In this document: piece after piece, positions 51,790 to 60,081 of the stretch
How the letters are laid out: each line of letters begins with the position of its first letter
Position numbering within the stretch: the stretch's first letter is position 1
Origin: Verrucomicrobiaceae bacterium
GTDB taxonomy: Bacteria; Verrucomicrobiota; Verrucomicrobiia; Chthoniobacterales; JAATET01
Length of the DNA stretch: 64,000 bases
Reading direction: 5' to 3'
Assembly (NCBI GenBank): GCA_027488755.1
Contig: JAIYAZ010000047.1
Coordinates: 1-64,000, forward strand
The notes under the pieces: generated by a model
What the model was told of the DNA's origin: nothing
Database searches by the model: none
Seen by the model: only the letters and a program-made list of their open reading frames with translations
Made by a program: the position numbers and the translations under genes

Positions 51790-52929
51790 TTATCCCCGGA
51801 AGACGATGGCCGGCTCGAGGCGCCGGAGTTTGCGCACGCTCAGCAGGCTGGCGGCGGCGACGATTGCCGCGATAAGCACCCAGGTGCCGGCCAGGATCTG
51901 CCAGCGCAGGATGAAGCCACGGAGGTGGGAAATGTCCTTGGTCGCGAGGAAGAACGCCGCCGCCATCGCCACGCCGAAGGCACAGCCGATGAACCCGATA
52001 ACCGCCGCCTGGAGCAGCACCATGCGGGTGAGTTTTCCGTTCGTGACGCCCATCGCCTTGAGGGCCGCGAACTGCTTCAGGTTCTCGATGGTGAAGATGT
52101 AGAACGTCTGTCCCGACACGACCGTTCCGACGATGATTGCCACCATCACGGTGATGCCGAAGTTCACCGGGATGCCCGTGTTGCCGATATAGTAGAGAAT
52201 CGTGCGCCAGCCCCAGGCCCCCTGCGGGAGGGCGGTGAGACCGGTTTCGGCCTCGATGCGGCGGCTCAGTTCGACGGGAGAAATACCGGGCCGTCCCTTC
52301 GCAAGGACGAAGCCGAGCGAGTTGCGCTCGCGACCGACGTAGTTCACGGCCAGGGAGTAGCGGGCGAAGACGACGGGCAGGGTTTGAAACGGCGCGGAGG
52401 CCTCGCAAATGCCGGTCACCACGGCGCGGCGGTCGTTGATTTCGACCTCGCGTCCCAGCGCGAGCGGTTCGCCCGGGAAGAGGTAGTTGTAGCCCGCCTG
52501 GTCGAGCAGGATGGCGTCGGGGTCGCGCAGGGACTCGATGTCACCGAGGACCATGCGGCGCGGAGCCCCCACCAGCGTCGCGTCGTCCACGCCCAAGAGG
52601 ATGACGGACCGGAAGAGGCCGCCCGGGGCCTTGGCCCGGGCGTTGTTTTTGAAGAACCGCTCGGCCCACTCGACGCCCTCGACGGATCGCACGCGCAGCA
52701 GGGCGTTTGAGGTCATGGGTTTCACCTCGTCGAAATTCTGCGTCCGCGGGTCCATCACCCACACATCCGCATCGACGACGTCCATGATCTGGCTCGTCGT
52801 CCGCGCCATGAGGCTCGAGAAGATTGAGGCCTGGTGCGAGATCAGAAACGCCGCGAAGGCCACCGAGAAGATGAGGCCGAGGTATTTCGCGCGGTCGTGA
52901 AGCAGCATGCGGAGGGCGACGTAATTCAT
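51790..52929 (-). CDS. ABC transporter permease (DevC/FtsX-like)
   Basis: 379 residues. One N-terminal helix (about 17-37), a large periplasmic domain, then three C-terminal helices (about 270-290, 310-340, 350-365). Sequence start MNYVALRMLLHDRAKYLGLIFSVAFAAF and MDVVDADVWVMDP are DevC-like. With DevA- and DevB-like partners and the outer-membrane channel it forms a complete tripartite exporter. First gene of the operon, preceded by a palindrome matching one at the tetR promoter. Confidence 0.88.
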   Translation of the reverse strand: MNYVALRMLLHDRAKYLGLIFSVAFAAFLISHQASIFSSLMARTTSQIMDVVDADVWVMDPRTQNFDEVKPMTSNALLRVRSVEGVEWAERFFKNNARAKAPGGLFRSVILLGVDDATLVGAPRRMVLGDIESLRDPDAILLDQAGYNYLFPGEPLALGREVEINDRRAVVTGICEASAPFQTLPVVFARYSLAVNYVGRERNSLGFVLAKGRPGISPVELSRRIEAETGLTALPQGAWGWRTILYYIGNTGIPVNFGITVMVAIIVGTVVSGQTFYIFTIENLKQFAALKAMGVTNGKLTRMVLLQAAVIGFIGCAFGVAMAAAFFLATKDISHLRGFILRWQILAGTWVLIAAIVAAASLLSVRKLRRLEPAIVFRG

Positions 52930-52954
52930 GGCAATGTGACAGAGGGTAAAAATG

Positions 52955-52967
52955 TGACGCAGAGTCA
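52955..52967. promoter_or_regulatory. TetR operator candidate upstream of the efflux operon
   Basis: TGACGCAGAGTCA, 26 bases before the permease ATG. It matches the perfect palindrome TGACTCTGAGTCA at 53736-53748 in all but two central positions. On the minus strand a TTAACT (-35-like) just precedes it, so a bound repressor would cover the promoter. Confidence 0.6.
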
Positions 52968-52993
52968 GTTAAGCGGCAAAAAAAGGGGCGGGG

Positions 52994-53713
52994 TTAGAGC
53001 TCATCGAAGGGGATGGCGAAATGCTGCTCCCGCATGCGGCGTTCGACGGTCGCGTAATCGTGGTCGTCGTAGAGGGGGCGCCAGCCATAGGCGTCGAGAA
53101 ACCGGTGGCGGTTGATTTGGAGGGTGTCCCGCACGGCATCACTCCAGCCCGCGGGAAAGGCTCCCTGGTTGGCCTGCACGAGCATGGCGCCCTTGGACAT
53201 GGTGAAAAGCCCGAGCAGGATTTGTTCGGGCGGGGTCTCGCGCCGGTCGATGTCTCCCGCCAGCAGGGCCTCGCGAATGATCCCCATGGCCGGCTCCATG
53301 ATCTGGTAGCTCGCGCTTTGGAGCCGCTGGCGGCGGCGTTCCGAGGTTTTTTCCCAGACAGAGGCCGTGCTCACAAGCTGCATGAGCTGGAAGGCGTGGG
53401 GCCGGCGTTCGTTGAGGAGATTGTCGGCGACGCCCACGGCCGCGGCGCGTTCCCGCGTGAGGCCCGGGAAGCGGGCGGCGTGGCGGAAGAGCCGGGCGCG
53501 CTCGTCGGTGAGGCGGATGACGACCCCGAGCAGAAGATCCTCCTTGGTTTCGAAGTGTCCGTAGATCGTTCCCTTGGAATACTCGATGCGCTCGGCCAGT
53601 TCATCGAGGTTGAGCCCGAGGTAACCCTTGGTCTCCAACAGCACGTGCGCGTGGTCGAGGATGAGGGCCTCGCGGGCCTCAAGCTCCCTTTGTTTGCGCG
53701 CGGTCGGTGCCAT
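52994..53713 (-). CDS. TetR/AcrR-family repressor of the efflux operon
   Basis: 239 residues from ATG at 53711-53713. An N-terminal helix-turn-helix (ALILDHAHVLLETKGYLGLNLDELAERIEYSKGTIYGHFETKEDLL) precedes an effector-binding domain. An in-frame TTG at 53749 lies inside the operator and -35 region and is rejected. It lies upstream of, and on the same strand as, the efflux genes, with matching palindromes in front of itself and the permease gene, so it probably represses both and is released by a pump substrate. Confidence 0.88.
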   Translation of the reverse strand: MAPTARKQRELEAREALILDHAHVLLETKGYLGLNLDELAERIEYSKGTIYGHFETKEDLLLGVVIRLTDERARLFRHAARFPGLTRERAAAVGVADNLLNERRPHAFQLMQLVSTASVWEKTSERRRQRLQSASYQIMEPAMGIIREALLAGDIDRRETPPEQILLGLFTMSKGAMLVQANQGAFPAGWSDAVRDTLQINRHRFLDAYGWRPLYDDHDYATVERRMREQHFAIPFDEL

Positions 53714-53720
53714 GAGCGCG

Positions 53721-53749
53721 AATTCAGCCGGAATATGACTCTGAGTCAA
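53721..53749 (-). promoter_or_regulatory. tetR promoter with overlapping palindromic operator
   Basis: On the minus strand TTGACT (53749-53744), 17 bases, TGAATT (53726-53721). The perfect 13-bp palindrome TGACTCTGAGTCA (53736-53748) overlaps the -35 element. A start about 7 bases after the -10 falls at or next to the ATG (53713), predicting a leaderless or nearly leaderless mRNA. Confidence 0.6.
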
Positions 53750-53823
53750 TAATTATTTTTCGAACCCTCCTTCGCCGGGATGCTCGCCGGTCCGAGCATC
53801 CGCGCCTCGCGAGAACCGTTCTG

Positions 53824-55095
53824 CTAGGCGGCCAGCGCCTCGGCGGCCACGCGGGCCGTTTCGGCGAGGTCGGCGGAGGTGTGCGCGAGCGAGAGGAAGC
53901 CCGCCTCGAACTGCGAGGGCGCGAAATACACGCCGCGCTCTAGGCAGGCGTGGAAAAAGCGGTTGAACGCCGCGCGGTCCGCGTGCATCGCGTCGGCGAG
54001 GTTGCGCACCGGGCCGGCCGTGAAATAGAGGCAGAACATCGAGCCGATGCGGTGGAACGTGAGCGGCCGGCCGGCGATCATTTCGCGCACCGCGGCCTCG
54101 AACTCCGCGCCGATCCGCTCGAGCTCCCGCCAGCCGTCCCGCCGCTCCAACTCGCGGAGCTGCGCCAGCCCCGCGCTGAGGGCGAGGGGATTTCCCGACA
54201 ACGTGCCGGCCTGATACACCGGCCCGTCGGGCGAGAGGTGGTCCATGATGTCCGCCCGCCCGCCGAAGGCCCCAACCGGCAGCCCGCCGCCGATCACCTT
54301 GCCCATCGCCGTGAGGTCGGGGCGAATGCCGCACCGCTCCTGGTAGCCGCCCGGCGCGAGGCGGAAGCCCGTCATCACCTCGTCGAAAATTAACAGCGCG
54401 CCATACTCGTCGCACACCGCCCGCAGACCCTCGTGGAAACCCGGCTCCGGCAGGTAGAGGCCCGCGTTGGCCGGCACCGGCTCGACGATGATCGCCGCGA
54501 TCTCGCGCCCGTCGCGGGCAAAGGCCGCGCGCACCGCGTCGAGGTCGTTGAACGGCAGCGTCGTCGTGAGTTCGGCCAGCGCGCCCGGCACGCCCGCGCT
54601 GTCGGGCCGGCCGTGGGTGAGCGCGCCCGAGCCCGCCTTCACCAGCAGGGAATCGACGTGCCCGTGGTAACAGCCCTCGAATTTGATGATCCGGTCGCGC
54701 CCCGTGAACCCGCGCGCCAGCCGCACGCAGCTCATCGTCGCCTCGGTGCCGCTGTTGACCATGCGCACCTTTTCCACGGACGGGACCAGCCGGCAGATCG
54801 TCTCAGCCATCTCGACCTCGAGCGGATTCGGGATGCCGAAACTCAGCCCGCGCTCCGCCGCCGCTTGCACCGCCGCGATCACCGGTGCGGGCGCGTGGCC
54901 CAGAATCGCCGGCCCCCACGTGCCCACGTAATCGATCAACTCCCGGCCATCCACCGTGCGCACGCGGCAGCCTGCGGCGGACTCCACGAAAAACGGCTCG
55001 CCGCCCACCGAGCGGAACGCCCGCACGGGGGAATTCACCCCGCCCGGGATGCGGAGTTTTGCGGCGGCAAAAAGGGATTCGGAACGCGTCGGCAT
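53824..55095 (-). CDS. hemL: Glutamate-1-semialdehyde 2,1-aminomutase
   Basis: 423 residues from ATG at 55093-55095. PLP enzyme that makes 5-aminolevulinate from glutamate-1-semialdehyde in the C5 haem pathway. [21 protein letters not shown] is the class III aminotransferase region, FDEVMTGFR the Asp-containing cofactor site, and Lys266 in [16 protein letters not shown] binds PLP. Length is standard. Upstream in-frame codons to 55158 are Pro/Ala-rich and not conserved. Confidence 0.97.
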   Translation of the reverse strand: MPTRSESLFAAAKLRIPGGVNSPVRAFRSVGGEPFFVESAAGCRVRTVDGRELIDYVGTWGPAILGHAPAPVIAAVQAAAERGLSFGIPNPLEVEMAETICRLVPSVEKVRMVNSGTEATMSCVRLARGFTGRDRIIKFEGCYHGHVDSLLVKAGSGALTHGRPDSAGVPGALAELTTTLPFNDLDAVRAAFARDGREIAAIIVEPVPANAGLYLPEPGFHEGLRAVCDEYGALLIFDEVMTGFRLAPGGYQERCGIRPDLTAMGKVIGGGLPVGAFGGRADIMDHLSPDGPVYQAGTLSGNPLALSAGLAQLRELERRDGWRELERIGAEFEAAVREMIAGRPLTFHRIGSMFCLYFTAGPVRNLADAMHADRAAFNRFFHACLERGVYFAPSQFEAGFLSLAHTSADLAETARVAAEALAA

Positions 55096-55112
55096 GGGCA
55101 CGGGCGGCGCGG

Positions 55113-55562
55113 CTACTCGCGTTCCTTGTCGCGCACCGGCACCACCAGCACCGGGCACGCCGCGCGCTTGAGCACGCCGGTGACCACGCTGCCGGCGAAA
55201 AGGTGGTAAAGCGCGCCGTGCCCGTGGGAGCCCAGCACGATGAGGCCCGCGCCGTGCTCGGCCGCCTGCGCCACGATTTCGTCGGCCGCCAGCCCGATCA
55301 CCGCCGTGACCTCGGCGGACTCGTAGGGCGCGGCGAGGCGTTCGAGCTGCGCGTGCTGCGCGGCGAGATCCTGTTCGGTGAGGGCAGGCGGGGCGGTCTC
55401 GATGACGTCCATCGCCGCGCCCACCGGCACGTAGCTCGCGATCGGCTCCACCACGTGCAGCAGCACCAGCTTGGCGCCGAAGGCTCCGGCCTGCGCGGCG
55501 GCCTCGGCGATGACTTTGTCCGAGGCCTCACTGAAATCCACGGCGGCAACGATCGTCTTCAT
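55113..55562 (-). CDS. Universal stress protein (UspA family)
   Basis: 149 residues from ATG at 55560-55562. Rossmann-like ATP-binding Usp: start [18 protein letters not shown], and the ATP motif [24 protein letters not shown] (G-x2-G-x9-G-[ST] pattern) before PVLVVPV. Tandem with hemL, 17 bases upstream of its start. Role in stress or energy limitation is by family only. Confidence 0.9.
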   Translation of the reverse strand: MKTIVAAVDFSEASDKVIAEAAAQAGAFGAKLVLLHVVEPIASYVPVGAAMDVIETAPPALTEQDLAAQHAQLERLAAPYESAEVTAVIGLAADEIVAQAAEHGAGLIVLGSHGHGALYHLFAGSVVTGVLKRAACPVLVVPVRDKERE

Positions 55563-55655
55563 GGGAGAAATGCTACGCCGCAATCCCGCCGGGGGAAACA
55601 ACGAACGCGGGACGGCGTCCGTCGCCCCCCGAACTTACGAAATCATCCGCAAAAA

Positions 55656-55686
55656 TTGACGCCCGGTCTTATAGGCATCATGATGC
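55656..55686 (+). promoter_or_regulatory. vapBC promoter with palindromic operator
   Basis: TTGACG (55656-55661), 17 bases, CATGAT (55679-55684). The perfect 12-bp palindrome GCATCATGATGC (55675-55686) covers the -10 element. Ribbon-helix-helix antitoxins such as VapB bind such palindromes to repress their own operon. The vapB ATG (55691) lies about 7 bases after the -10, so the mRNA may be leaderless; no ribosome-binding site precedes it. Confidence 0.55.
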
Positions 55687-55690
55687 GTCG

Positions 55691-55945
55691 ATGCGGACAA
55701 CAATCAGCATCAGTGATGGCATTCTTGCGGAGGTCCGCGAGCTGGCCCGGCAGCGGAAGCGGCCGTTTCGCGAGGTCCTGGAGGAGACGCTACAGCGGGG
55801 ACTCAGCGCGACCCCGGCCCCGCGGCGCCGCATTCGCCTGAAGACCCACCGGGTGGGGATCAAACCCGCCTACCGTGGCCAGAGCATGAACCAGCTCTAC
55901 GACCAGCTCGAAGCCGAGGAAGGCATTGCGCGGCAGGGGCGATGA
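55691..55945 (+). CDS. vapB: VapB-like ribbon-helix-helix antitoxin
   Basis: 84 residues. N-terminal MRTTISISDGILAEVRELARQRKRPFREVLEETLQRGL is a ribbon-helix-helix DNA-binding start, followed by a basic linker and a C-terminal toxin-neutralising tail (MNQLYDQLEAEEGIA). The stop overlaps vapC (ATGA, 55942-55945), ensuring coupled synthesis. Likely represses the operon with the toxin. Confidence 0.85.
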   Translation: MRTTISISDGILAEVRELARQRKRPFREVLEETLQRGLSATPAPRRRIRLKTHRVGIKPAYRGQSMNQLYDQLEAEEGIARQGR

Positions 55946-56370
55946 TCATTCCCGACGCCAACCTCCTGATATACGCGCACGACGAGACCTCGCCGCACCA
56001 CGCGCGGGCCAAAGCCTGGTGGGAGTCCGCGCTGTCGGGTCAGGAGCCAGTGGGGCTCGTCTGGGTGGTGGTGCTGGCTTTTACCCGTCTGTTGACTCAC
56101 CCGACGCTGGCCCAGCATCCGCTCTCGGTGACGGAGGTCCGGGAGATGGTCGAGCAATGGATGGAGTCCCCCGGCGTGCGCCTCCTGGGCCTTTCCGAAC
56201 AGGCCCTTCCGCGATTTTTCGACCTGCTTGAGGCGGCCGACGGCGGCGGCAATCTCTCCACCGACGCGCTCATCGCGCTGCATGCGCTGGAACATTCGGC
56301 CACGGTCTTCAGCAACGACCGGGATTTCGACCGCTTCCCCGGTCTCAAACGGATCAACCCGCTTTCCTGA
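55942..56370 (+). CDS. vapC: VapC-like PIN-domain ribonuclease toxin
   Basis: 142 residues. PIN fold with acidic residues Asp5 (IIPDANLLIYAHDE), a central Glu region and the STDALIALHALEHSATVFSNDRDFDRF segment, whose Asp residues complete the metal site. VapC toxins cleave tRNA or rRNA. A GGGG at 55936-55939 may help coupled translation. Confidence 0.87.
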   Translation: MIIPDANLLIYAHDETSPHHARAKAWWESALSGQEPVGLVWVVVLAFTRLLTHPTLAQHPLSVTEVREMVEQWMESPGVRLLGLSEQALPRFFDLLEAADGGGNLSTDALIALHALEHSATVFSNDRDFDRFPGLKRINPLS

Positions 56371-56526
56371 ACCCGCTCCCGCCGCGGAAACTTCCAACCG
56401 CGAGATCGACGCCCTGCTTGTCGCCGAAGATGCCGGAGATTGACCTTCCGGACGTCAATTACGCCGCGCGCGGCGGGTTCAAAAATCGGGCATGCGCCGG
56501 CGGGGTGGGGTGGGCATAGTGCGGGG

Positions 56527-57882
56527 ATGAGTGATTTGTTTGGCGGGGCGGAGGGGAATCCGGAGGCTGCGGACGCGCGGGCCGCGTTTGCGCCGCTCGC
56601 CGCGCGGATGAGGCCGCGTTCGCTCGATGAGGTGGTGGGTCAGCGGCACATCATCGGCGAGGGGAAGTTGCTGCGCCGGGCGATCGAGGCGGATCGGATT
56701 TCGTCGCTGCTGTTTTTTGGCCCGCCGGGCACGGGCAAGACGAGTCTGGCCCAGGTGATCGCGGCGACGACGCGGTCGCGGTTTGAGCGGTTGAACGCGG
56801 TGGAGAGCAGCGTGGCGGATTTGCGCCGGGTGCTGGCGGCGGCGACCGCGCGGGCGACGAACGGCGGGCCGCCGACGCTGCTGTTCGTGGACGAGATTCA
56901 CCGCTTCAACAAATCCCAGCAGGATGTGCTGCTGCCCGACGTGGAGAGCGGGCGGGTGCGGTTGATCGGCGCGACGACGCACAATCCGTATTTCTACGTG
57001 AATTCGCCGCTGGTCTCGCGCTCGCAGGTGTTCGCGCTGGAGCCGCTGGGCGAGGCGGAGCTGCGCGGGCTGATGGAGCGGGCGCTGGCGGACGCGGAGC
57101 GCGGGCTGGGCGGGCGGGGGATTGTGCTCGAACCGGACGCGGCGGCGCATCTGGCGGCGATCAGCGACGGTGACGCGCGCAAATGCCTGAACGCGCTGGA
57201 ACTCGCGGCGCTCACGACGGCGCCGGAGGCGGACGGGGCGGTGCGCATTACGCTCGCGGTGGCGGAGGAGAGCATTCAGCGCAAGGCCGTGGTGTATGAC
57301 GGCGACGGCGACGCGCATTACGACACGATCAGCGCGTTCATCAAGAGCATGCGGGGGAGCGATCCCGACGCGGCGTTGTATTGGCTGGCGAAGATGATTT
57401 ACGCGGGGGAGGACCCGCGGTTCATCGCGCGGCGGGTGGTGATCTGCGCGAGCGAGGACGTTGGGCTGGCGGATTCGAACGCGCTGGTGGTGGCCGCGGC
57501 GGCGGCGCAGGCGGTGGAGCTCGTGGGGCTGCCGGAGGCGCAGCTGAACCTCGCGCACGCGGTGACCTACATCGCCACGGCGCCGAAGAGCAACCGCGTG
57601 ACGACGGCGATCGGCGCGGCGTTGCGCGACGTGCGCGAGGGGCGCACGCTGGCGGTGCCGGCGCATTTGCGCGATGCCCATTACCAGGGCGCGGCGAAGC
57701 TGGGGCACGGCGAGGGTTACCAATACAGCCACGACTTCGAGGGCGGTTACGTGCCGCAGGCGTATCTGCCGGAGGGGCGGCGCTACTACGAGCCGACGGA
57801 GCACGGGCTGGAGAAACGGATCAAGGAGCGGCTGGAGTTTTGGCGGGCGCAGTTCGCCGCGGCGGCGGGGACGAAGGCGTGA
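56527..57882 (+). CDS. rarA: Replication-associated recombination protein A (RarA/MgsA)
   Basis: 451 residues from ATG at 56527. AAA+ ATPase related to clamp loaders that acts at stalled replication forks. Walker A GPPGTGKT at 65-72, Walker B LLFVDEIHRF and sensor residues in GATTHNPYFYVNSPL. The C-terminal tetramerisation domain carries MRGSDPDAALYWLAKMIYAGEDP. In-frame codons upstream to 56440 are not conserved. Confidence 0.96.
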   Translation: MSDLFGGAEGNPEAADARAAFAPLAARMRPRSLDEVVGQRHIIGEGKLLRRAIEADRISSLLFFGPPGTGKTSLAQVIAATTRSRFERLNAVESSVADLRRVLAAATARATNGGPPTLLFVDEIHRFNKSQQDVLLPDVESGRVRLIGATTHNPYFYVNSPLVSRSQVFALEPLGEAELRGLMERALADAERGLGGRGIVLEPDAAAHLAAISDGDARKCLNALELAALTTAPEADGAVRITLAVAEESIQRKAVVYDGDGDAHYDTISAFIKSMRGSDPDAALYWLAKMIYAGEDPRFIARRVVICASEDVGLADSNALVVAAAAAQAVELVGLPEAQLNLAHAVTYIATAPKSNRVTTAIGAALRDVREGRTLAVPAHLRDAHYQGAAKLGHGEGYQYSHDFEGGYVPQAYLPEGRRYYEPTEHGLEKRIKERLEFWRAQFAAAAGTKA

Positions 57883-57931
57883 CGCTTTTGCGCTGGGACG
57901 GGGGCATGCAAGCTGCTAGTTCGCTGACCCT

Positions 57932-58387
57932 ATGAGCGATCCCTTGCCGCCCGAGCCGCCCGCGTCCGTGCCGCCCCTGCCTCCGGCGCCCGCGCCGGTG
58001 CCGCCGCCCGCCCCGGGGGGAAGCTCCTCGGAGCGGCAGTGGTGCATTGCGATTCACCTTTCGGCGCTGCTCGGGGTGTTCGGCTGCTCGACGCCGGGCA
58101 TCAACGTGCTGGGGCCGCTCGTGCTGTGGCTGATCAAGCGGCCGGAGAGCGCGGCGCTGGATGCGACGGGCAAGCGCGTGCTGAATTTCCAGATCTCGTT
58201 CTCGATCTATTTCGCGCTGCTGTGGATCAGCTTTTTCGCGCTGAGCTTCGTGGTGGTGGGCTTCCTCGCGTTGCCGGCGCTGGGCGTGCTGGCCATCCTG
58301 TGGCTGGTCTTCACGGTGATCGGCGCGGTGAAGGAGAGCAACGGGGAGGTGTATGTCTTCCCGATGACGATTCAGTTCCTGAAGTAG
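57932..58387 (+). CDS. DUF4870-family membrane protein
   Basis: 151 residues. A Pro-rich N-terminal ~30 residues precedes three hydrophobic segments with the DUF4870 pattern: WCIAIHLSALLGVFG, then NVLGPLVLWLIKRPES (the conserved Lys/Arg turn), RVLNFQISFSIYF and a last helix. DUF4870 proteins have no established function. It lies 50 bases after rarA. Confidence 0.85.
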   Translation: MSDPLPPEPPASVPPLPPAPAPVPPPAPGGSSSERQWCIAIHLSALLGVFGCSTPGINVLGPLVLWLIKRPESAALDATGKRVLNFQISFSIYFALLWISFFALSFVVVGFLALPALGVLAILWLVFTVIGAVKESNGEVYVFPMTIQFLK

Positions 58388-58427
58388 CGGCGGGCGACGG
58401 GCGGAGGCGCGGGGGGATTTTTCCCGG

Positions 58428-58455
58428 TTGCGTTTCACGGCCGGCGGGCGATGAT
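58428..58455 (+). promoter_or_regulatory. Possible ssrA promoter
   Basis: TTGCGT (58428-58433), 16 bases, GATGAT (58450-58455). The mature tmRNA 5' end at 58469 would then come from RNase P processing of a short leader. The same TTGCGT is seen at the lysS promoter. Confidence 0.3.
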
Positions 58456-58468
58456 GAAAGGGCGAACT

Positions 58469-58827
58469 GGGGGCGTATTGGTTTCGACTGATCGTTCAAT
58501 GCCAGGCCCGCATGCCGAGGATGATTCGTTGGCCTCGTAAAAAATCGGATCAAACAAAATAAACGCAGATTACGAAGATCTCGCTCTCGCGGCCTAAGTT
58601 GCCGTGACGTGTTTGCCCTGACGCCTGCTGGGGGTCGACGCGAATGCAGCAGGCTGGCCGGGGGGTGGAGTGACCGCTACTCCCGGTGAATTCGAAAAAC
58701 GTGGTCGCTGGAGGAGCGGTGGCGTGTCGGCCCGCAGTCGTTCCTCGAGATCAAGGACCGCCTAAGCATGTAGAAGGTCGCGCAAAGCGCGGTTAGGACA
58801 GGGGTTCGAGTCCCCTCGCCTCCACCA
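58469..58827 (+). ncRNA. ssrA: Transfer-messenger RNA
   Basis: 359 bases. The 5' GGGGGCG pairs with CGCCTCC near the 3' end (one G-U), followed by A and encoded CCA. The start GGGGGCGTATTGGTTTCGAC and the T-arm AGGGGTTCGAGTCCCCT are diagnostic. The tag frame starts at GCA 58565-58567 and stops at TAA 58595-58597, giving ADYEDLALAA, a degradation tag with the usual LALAA/ALAA end. tmRNA with SmpB rescues stalled ribosomes and marks the products for proteolysis. Confidence 0.95.
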
Positions 58828-58835
58828 GTTTTTTT
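58810..58835 (+). terminator. Terminator-like T-run after tmRNA
   Basis: The CCA end at 58825-58827 is followed by G and seven T (58829-58835). The T-arm/acceptor hairpin plus the T-run can act as a Rho-independent terminator. Confidence 0.5.
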
Positions 58836-59002
58836 GCTCCGGGCGGGAGCGGGCCGGCCGCATTTTTCGGCCAAGATATGCTTGCAATCCCGGGGGGCAT
58901 TTCCGATTGCTACGGCAGTTCTGTTGCCGCGGTAAATCATCCGAAGATGTGCTACGAGGTGTGCAGGGCCCCCGAAACCAGCAAAACATCTCCTCTCTCA
59001 TC

Positions 59003-59389
59003 ATGGGCAACCGGCTCTACGTCGCCAATCTGGCATATCAAACCTCCGAAGCTGAACTGGAAGCGACCTTCCAGCAGGCCGGCACCGTCTCCTCCGTGCA
59101 GATCGTGCTCGACCGCGAAACGAACCGCTCGCGCGGCTTCGGTTTTATCACGATGGGCTCCGATGCGGAGGCCCAGGCGGCCATCGAACAGCTCAACGGC
59201 AAGGACCTCGGTGGTCGCGAGCTTCGCGTGAGCGAGGCCCGTCCGCGCGAGGATCGCCCGCCGCAGAAGCGCTCCTTCGGGGGTGGCGGCGGTGACCGCG
59301 GTGGCCGGAATTCCGATCGCCGGGAACGGAGCGACCGGGGTGATCGCGGTTACGATCGCGGCGATCGCGACGAGCGTTCGCGCTACTAA
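59003..59389 (+). CDS. RRM-type RNA-binding protein with Gly/Arg/Asp-rich tail
   Basis: 128 residues from ATG at 59003. One RNA-recognition motif (about 3-80) with RNP2 LYVANL (5-10) and RNP1 RGFGFITM (44-51), then a Gly-Arg-Asp-rich disordered tail (81-128). Similar to bacterial and cyanobacterial glycine-rich RNA-binding proteins, often cold-induced. The frame is open upstream to 58907 through non-conserved sequence. A strong terminator follows. Confidence 0.93.
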   Translation: MGNRLYVANLAYQTSEAELEATFQQAGTVSSVQIVLDRETNRSRGFGFITMGSDAEAQAAIEQLNGKDLGGRELRVSEARPREDRPPQKRSFGGGGGDRGGRNSDRRERSDRGDRGYDRGDRDERSRY

Positions 59390-59431
59390 TCGGCCAGCCG
59401 GATTCGCCCGGCGGCACCATTGACTTTTCGG

Positions 59432-59470
59432 ACGGCGGCTTCCCTGCGCGGGGGGCCGCCGTTTTCGTTT
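59432..59470 (+). terminator. Rho-independent terminator after the RRM gene
   Basis: ACGGCGGC (59432-59439) pairs with GCCGCCGT (59455-59462) and is followed by a T-rich tail TTTCGTTT (59463-59470). It lies 43 bases after the stop codon. It also overlaps the 3' end of the convergent membrane-protein gene. Confidence 0.75.
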
Positions 59471-60020
59471 ACCAGAGCGCGAGAGCGCAGATAACGAGCA
59501 CCCCGCCGTAGGCGATGCCGGCGAGGGCGGCGCCGCGGAAGCGGGCGGGCGAGGCGGTGAGCCAGGCGATGAGGTCGCGCAGGACGTAGGGCATGCCGAC
59601 GAGGAAGAGGCCGACGAGAATCCAGGCGTAGGCGAGGGTGACAAGGAGCAGGCGGGAGACCTCGGGCCGGAGGAAGGCGGCGTCGAGCGGGATGTCGGCG
59701 ATAAGCAGGGCGAGGATGCCGAGGGCGCGCACGGCGAGGAATTCCTCGAGGAAGCGCCAGGCGAGCACCGCGCCGACCGGGACGCCGATGGCGAGGATGC
59801 CGCGGAGGCGGGCGAATTCCCCGAGGTCGACGGTCTGCACGAGCCAGAACGACCAGATCGCGGCCAGGGCGAGCAGCGCGGTGCCGGCGGGGCGGCTGCG
59901 GGGCAGGGCGCGAAGGAAGCGGCCGACGGGGGCGGGGGAGAGCAGCGCGAAGGCGTGGGAGAGGATGAGCGCGAGGCCGACGGCGAGGCCGACGAGTTGC
60001 AGCGAGAAGGGGTAGATCAT
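59469..60020 (-). CDS. Multi-pass membrane protein of unknown function
   Basis: 183 residues from ATG at 60018-60020, with about six hydrophobic segments over the whole length. No charged catalytic motif is evident, and I recognise no family. The frame extends upstream to 60524 but that part is a shadow of rnc. Starts about 60 bases after the rnc stop on the same strand and could be co-transcribed. Confidence 0.6.
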   Translation of the reverse strand: MIYPFSLQLVGLAVGLALILSHAFALLSPAPVGRFLRALPRSRPAGTALLALAAIWSFWLVQTVDLGEFARLRGILAIGVPVGAVLAWRFLEEFLAVRALGILALLIADIPLDAAFLRPEVSRLLLVTLAYAWILVGLFLVGMPYVLRDLIAWLTASPARFRGAALAGIAYGGVLVICALALW

Positions 60021-60081
60021 GGAAAGGGGCGCGGCCGGCGGCGCGGGCGGTGCGCGCATGGTGCCACGAGCGGGCGCGAAA

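Noticed and set aside
53714-53749. Upstream TTG start for tetR
   Set aside because: It would place the operator palindrome and -35 element inside the coding sequence; the ATG at 53711-53713 begins the conserved region.
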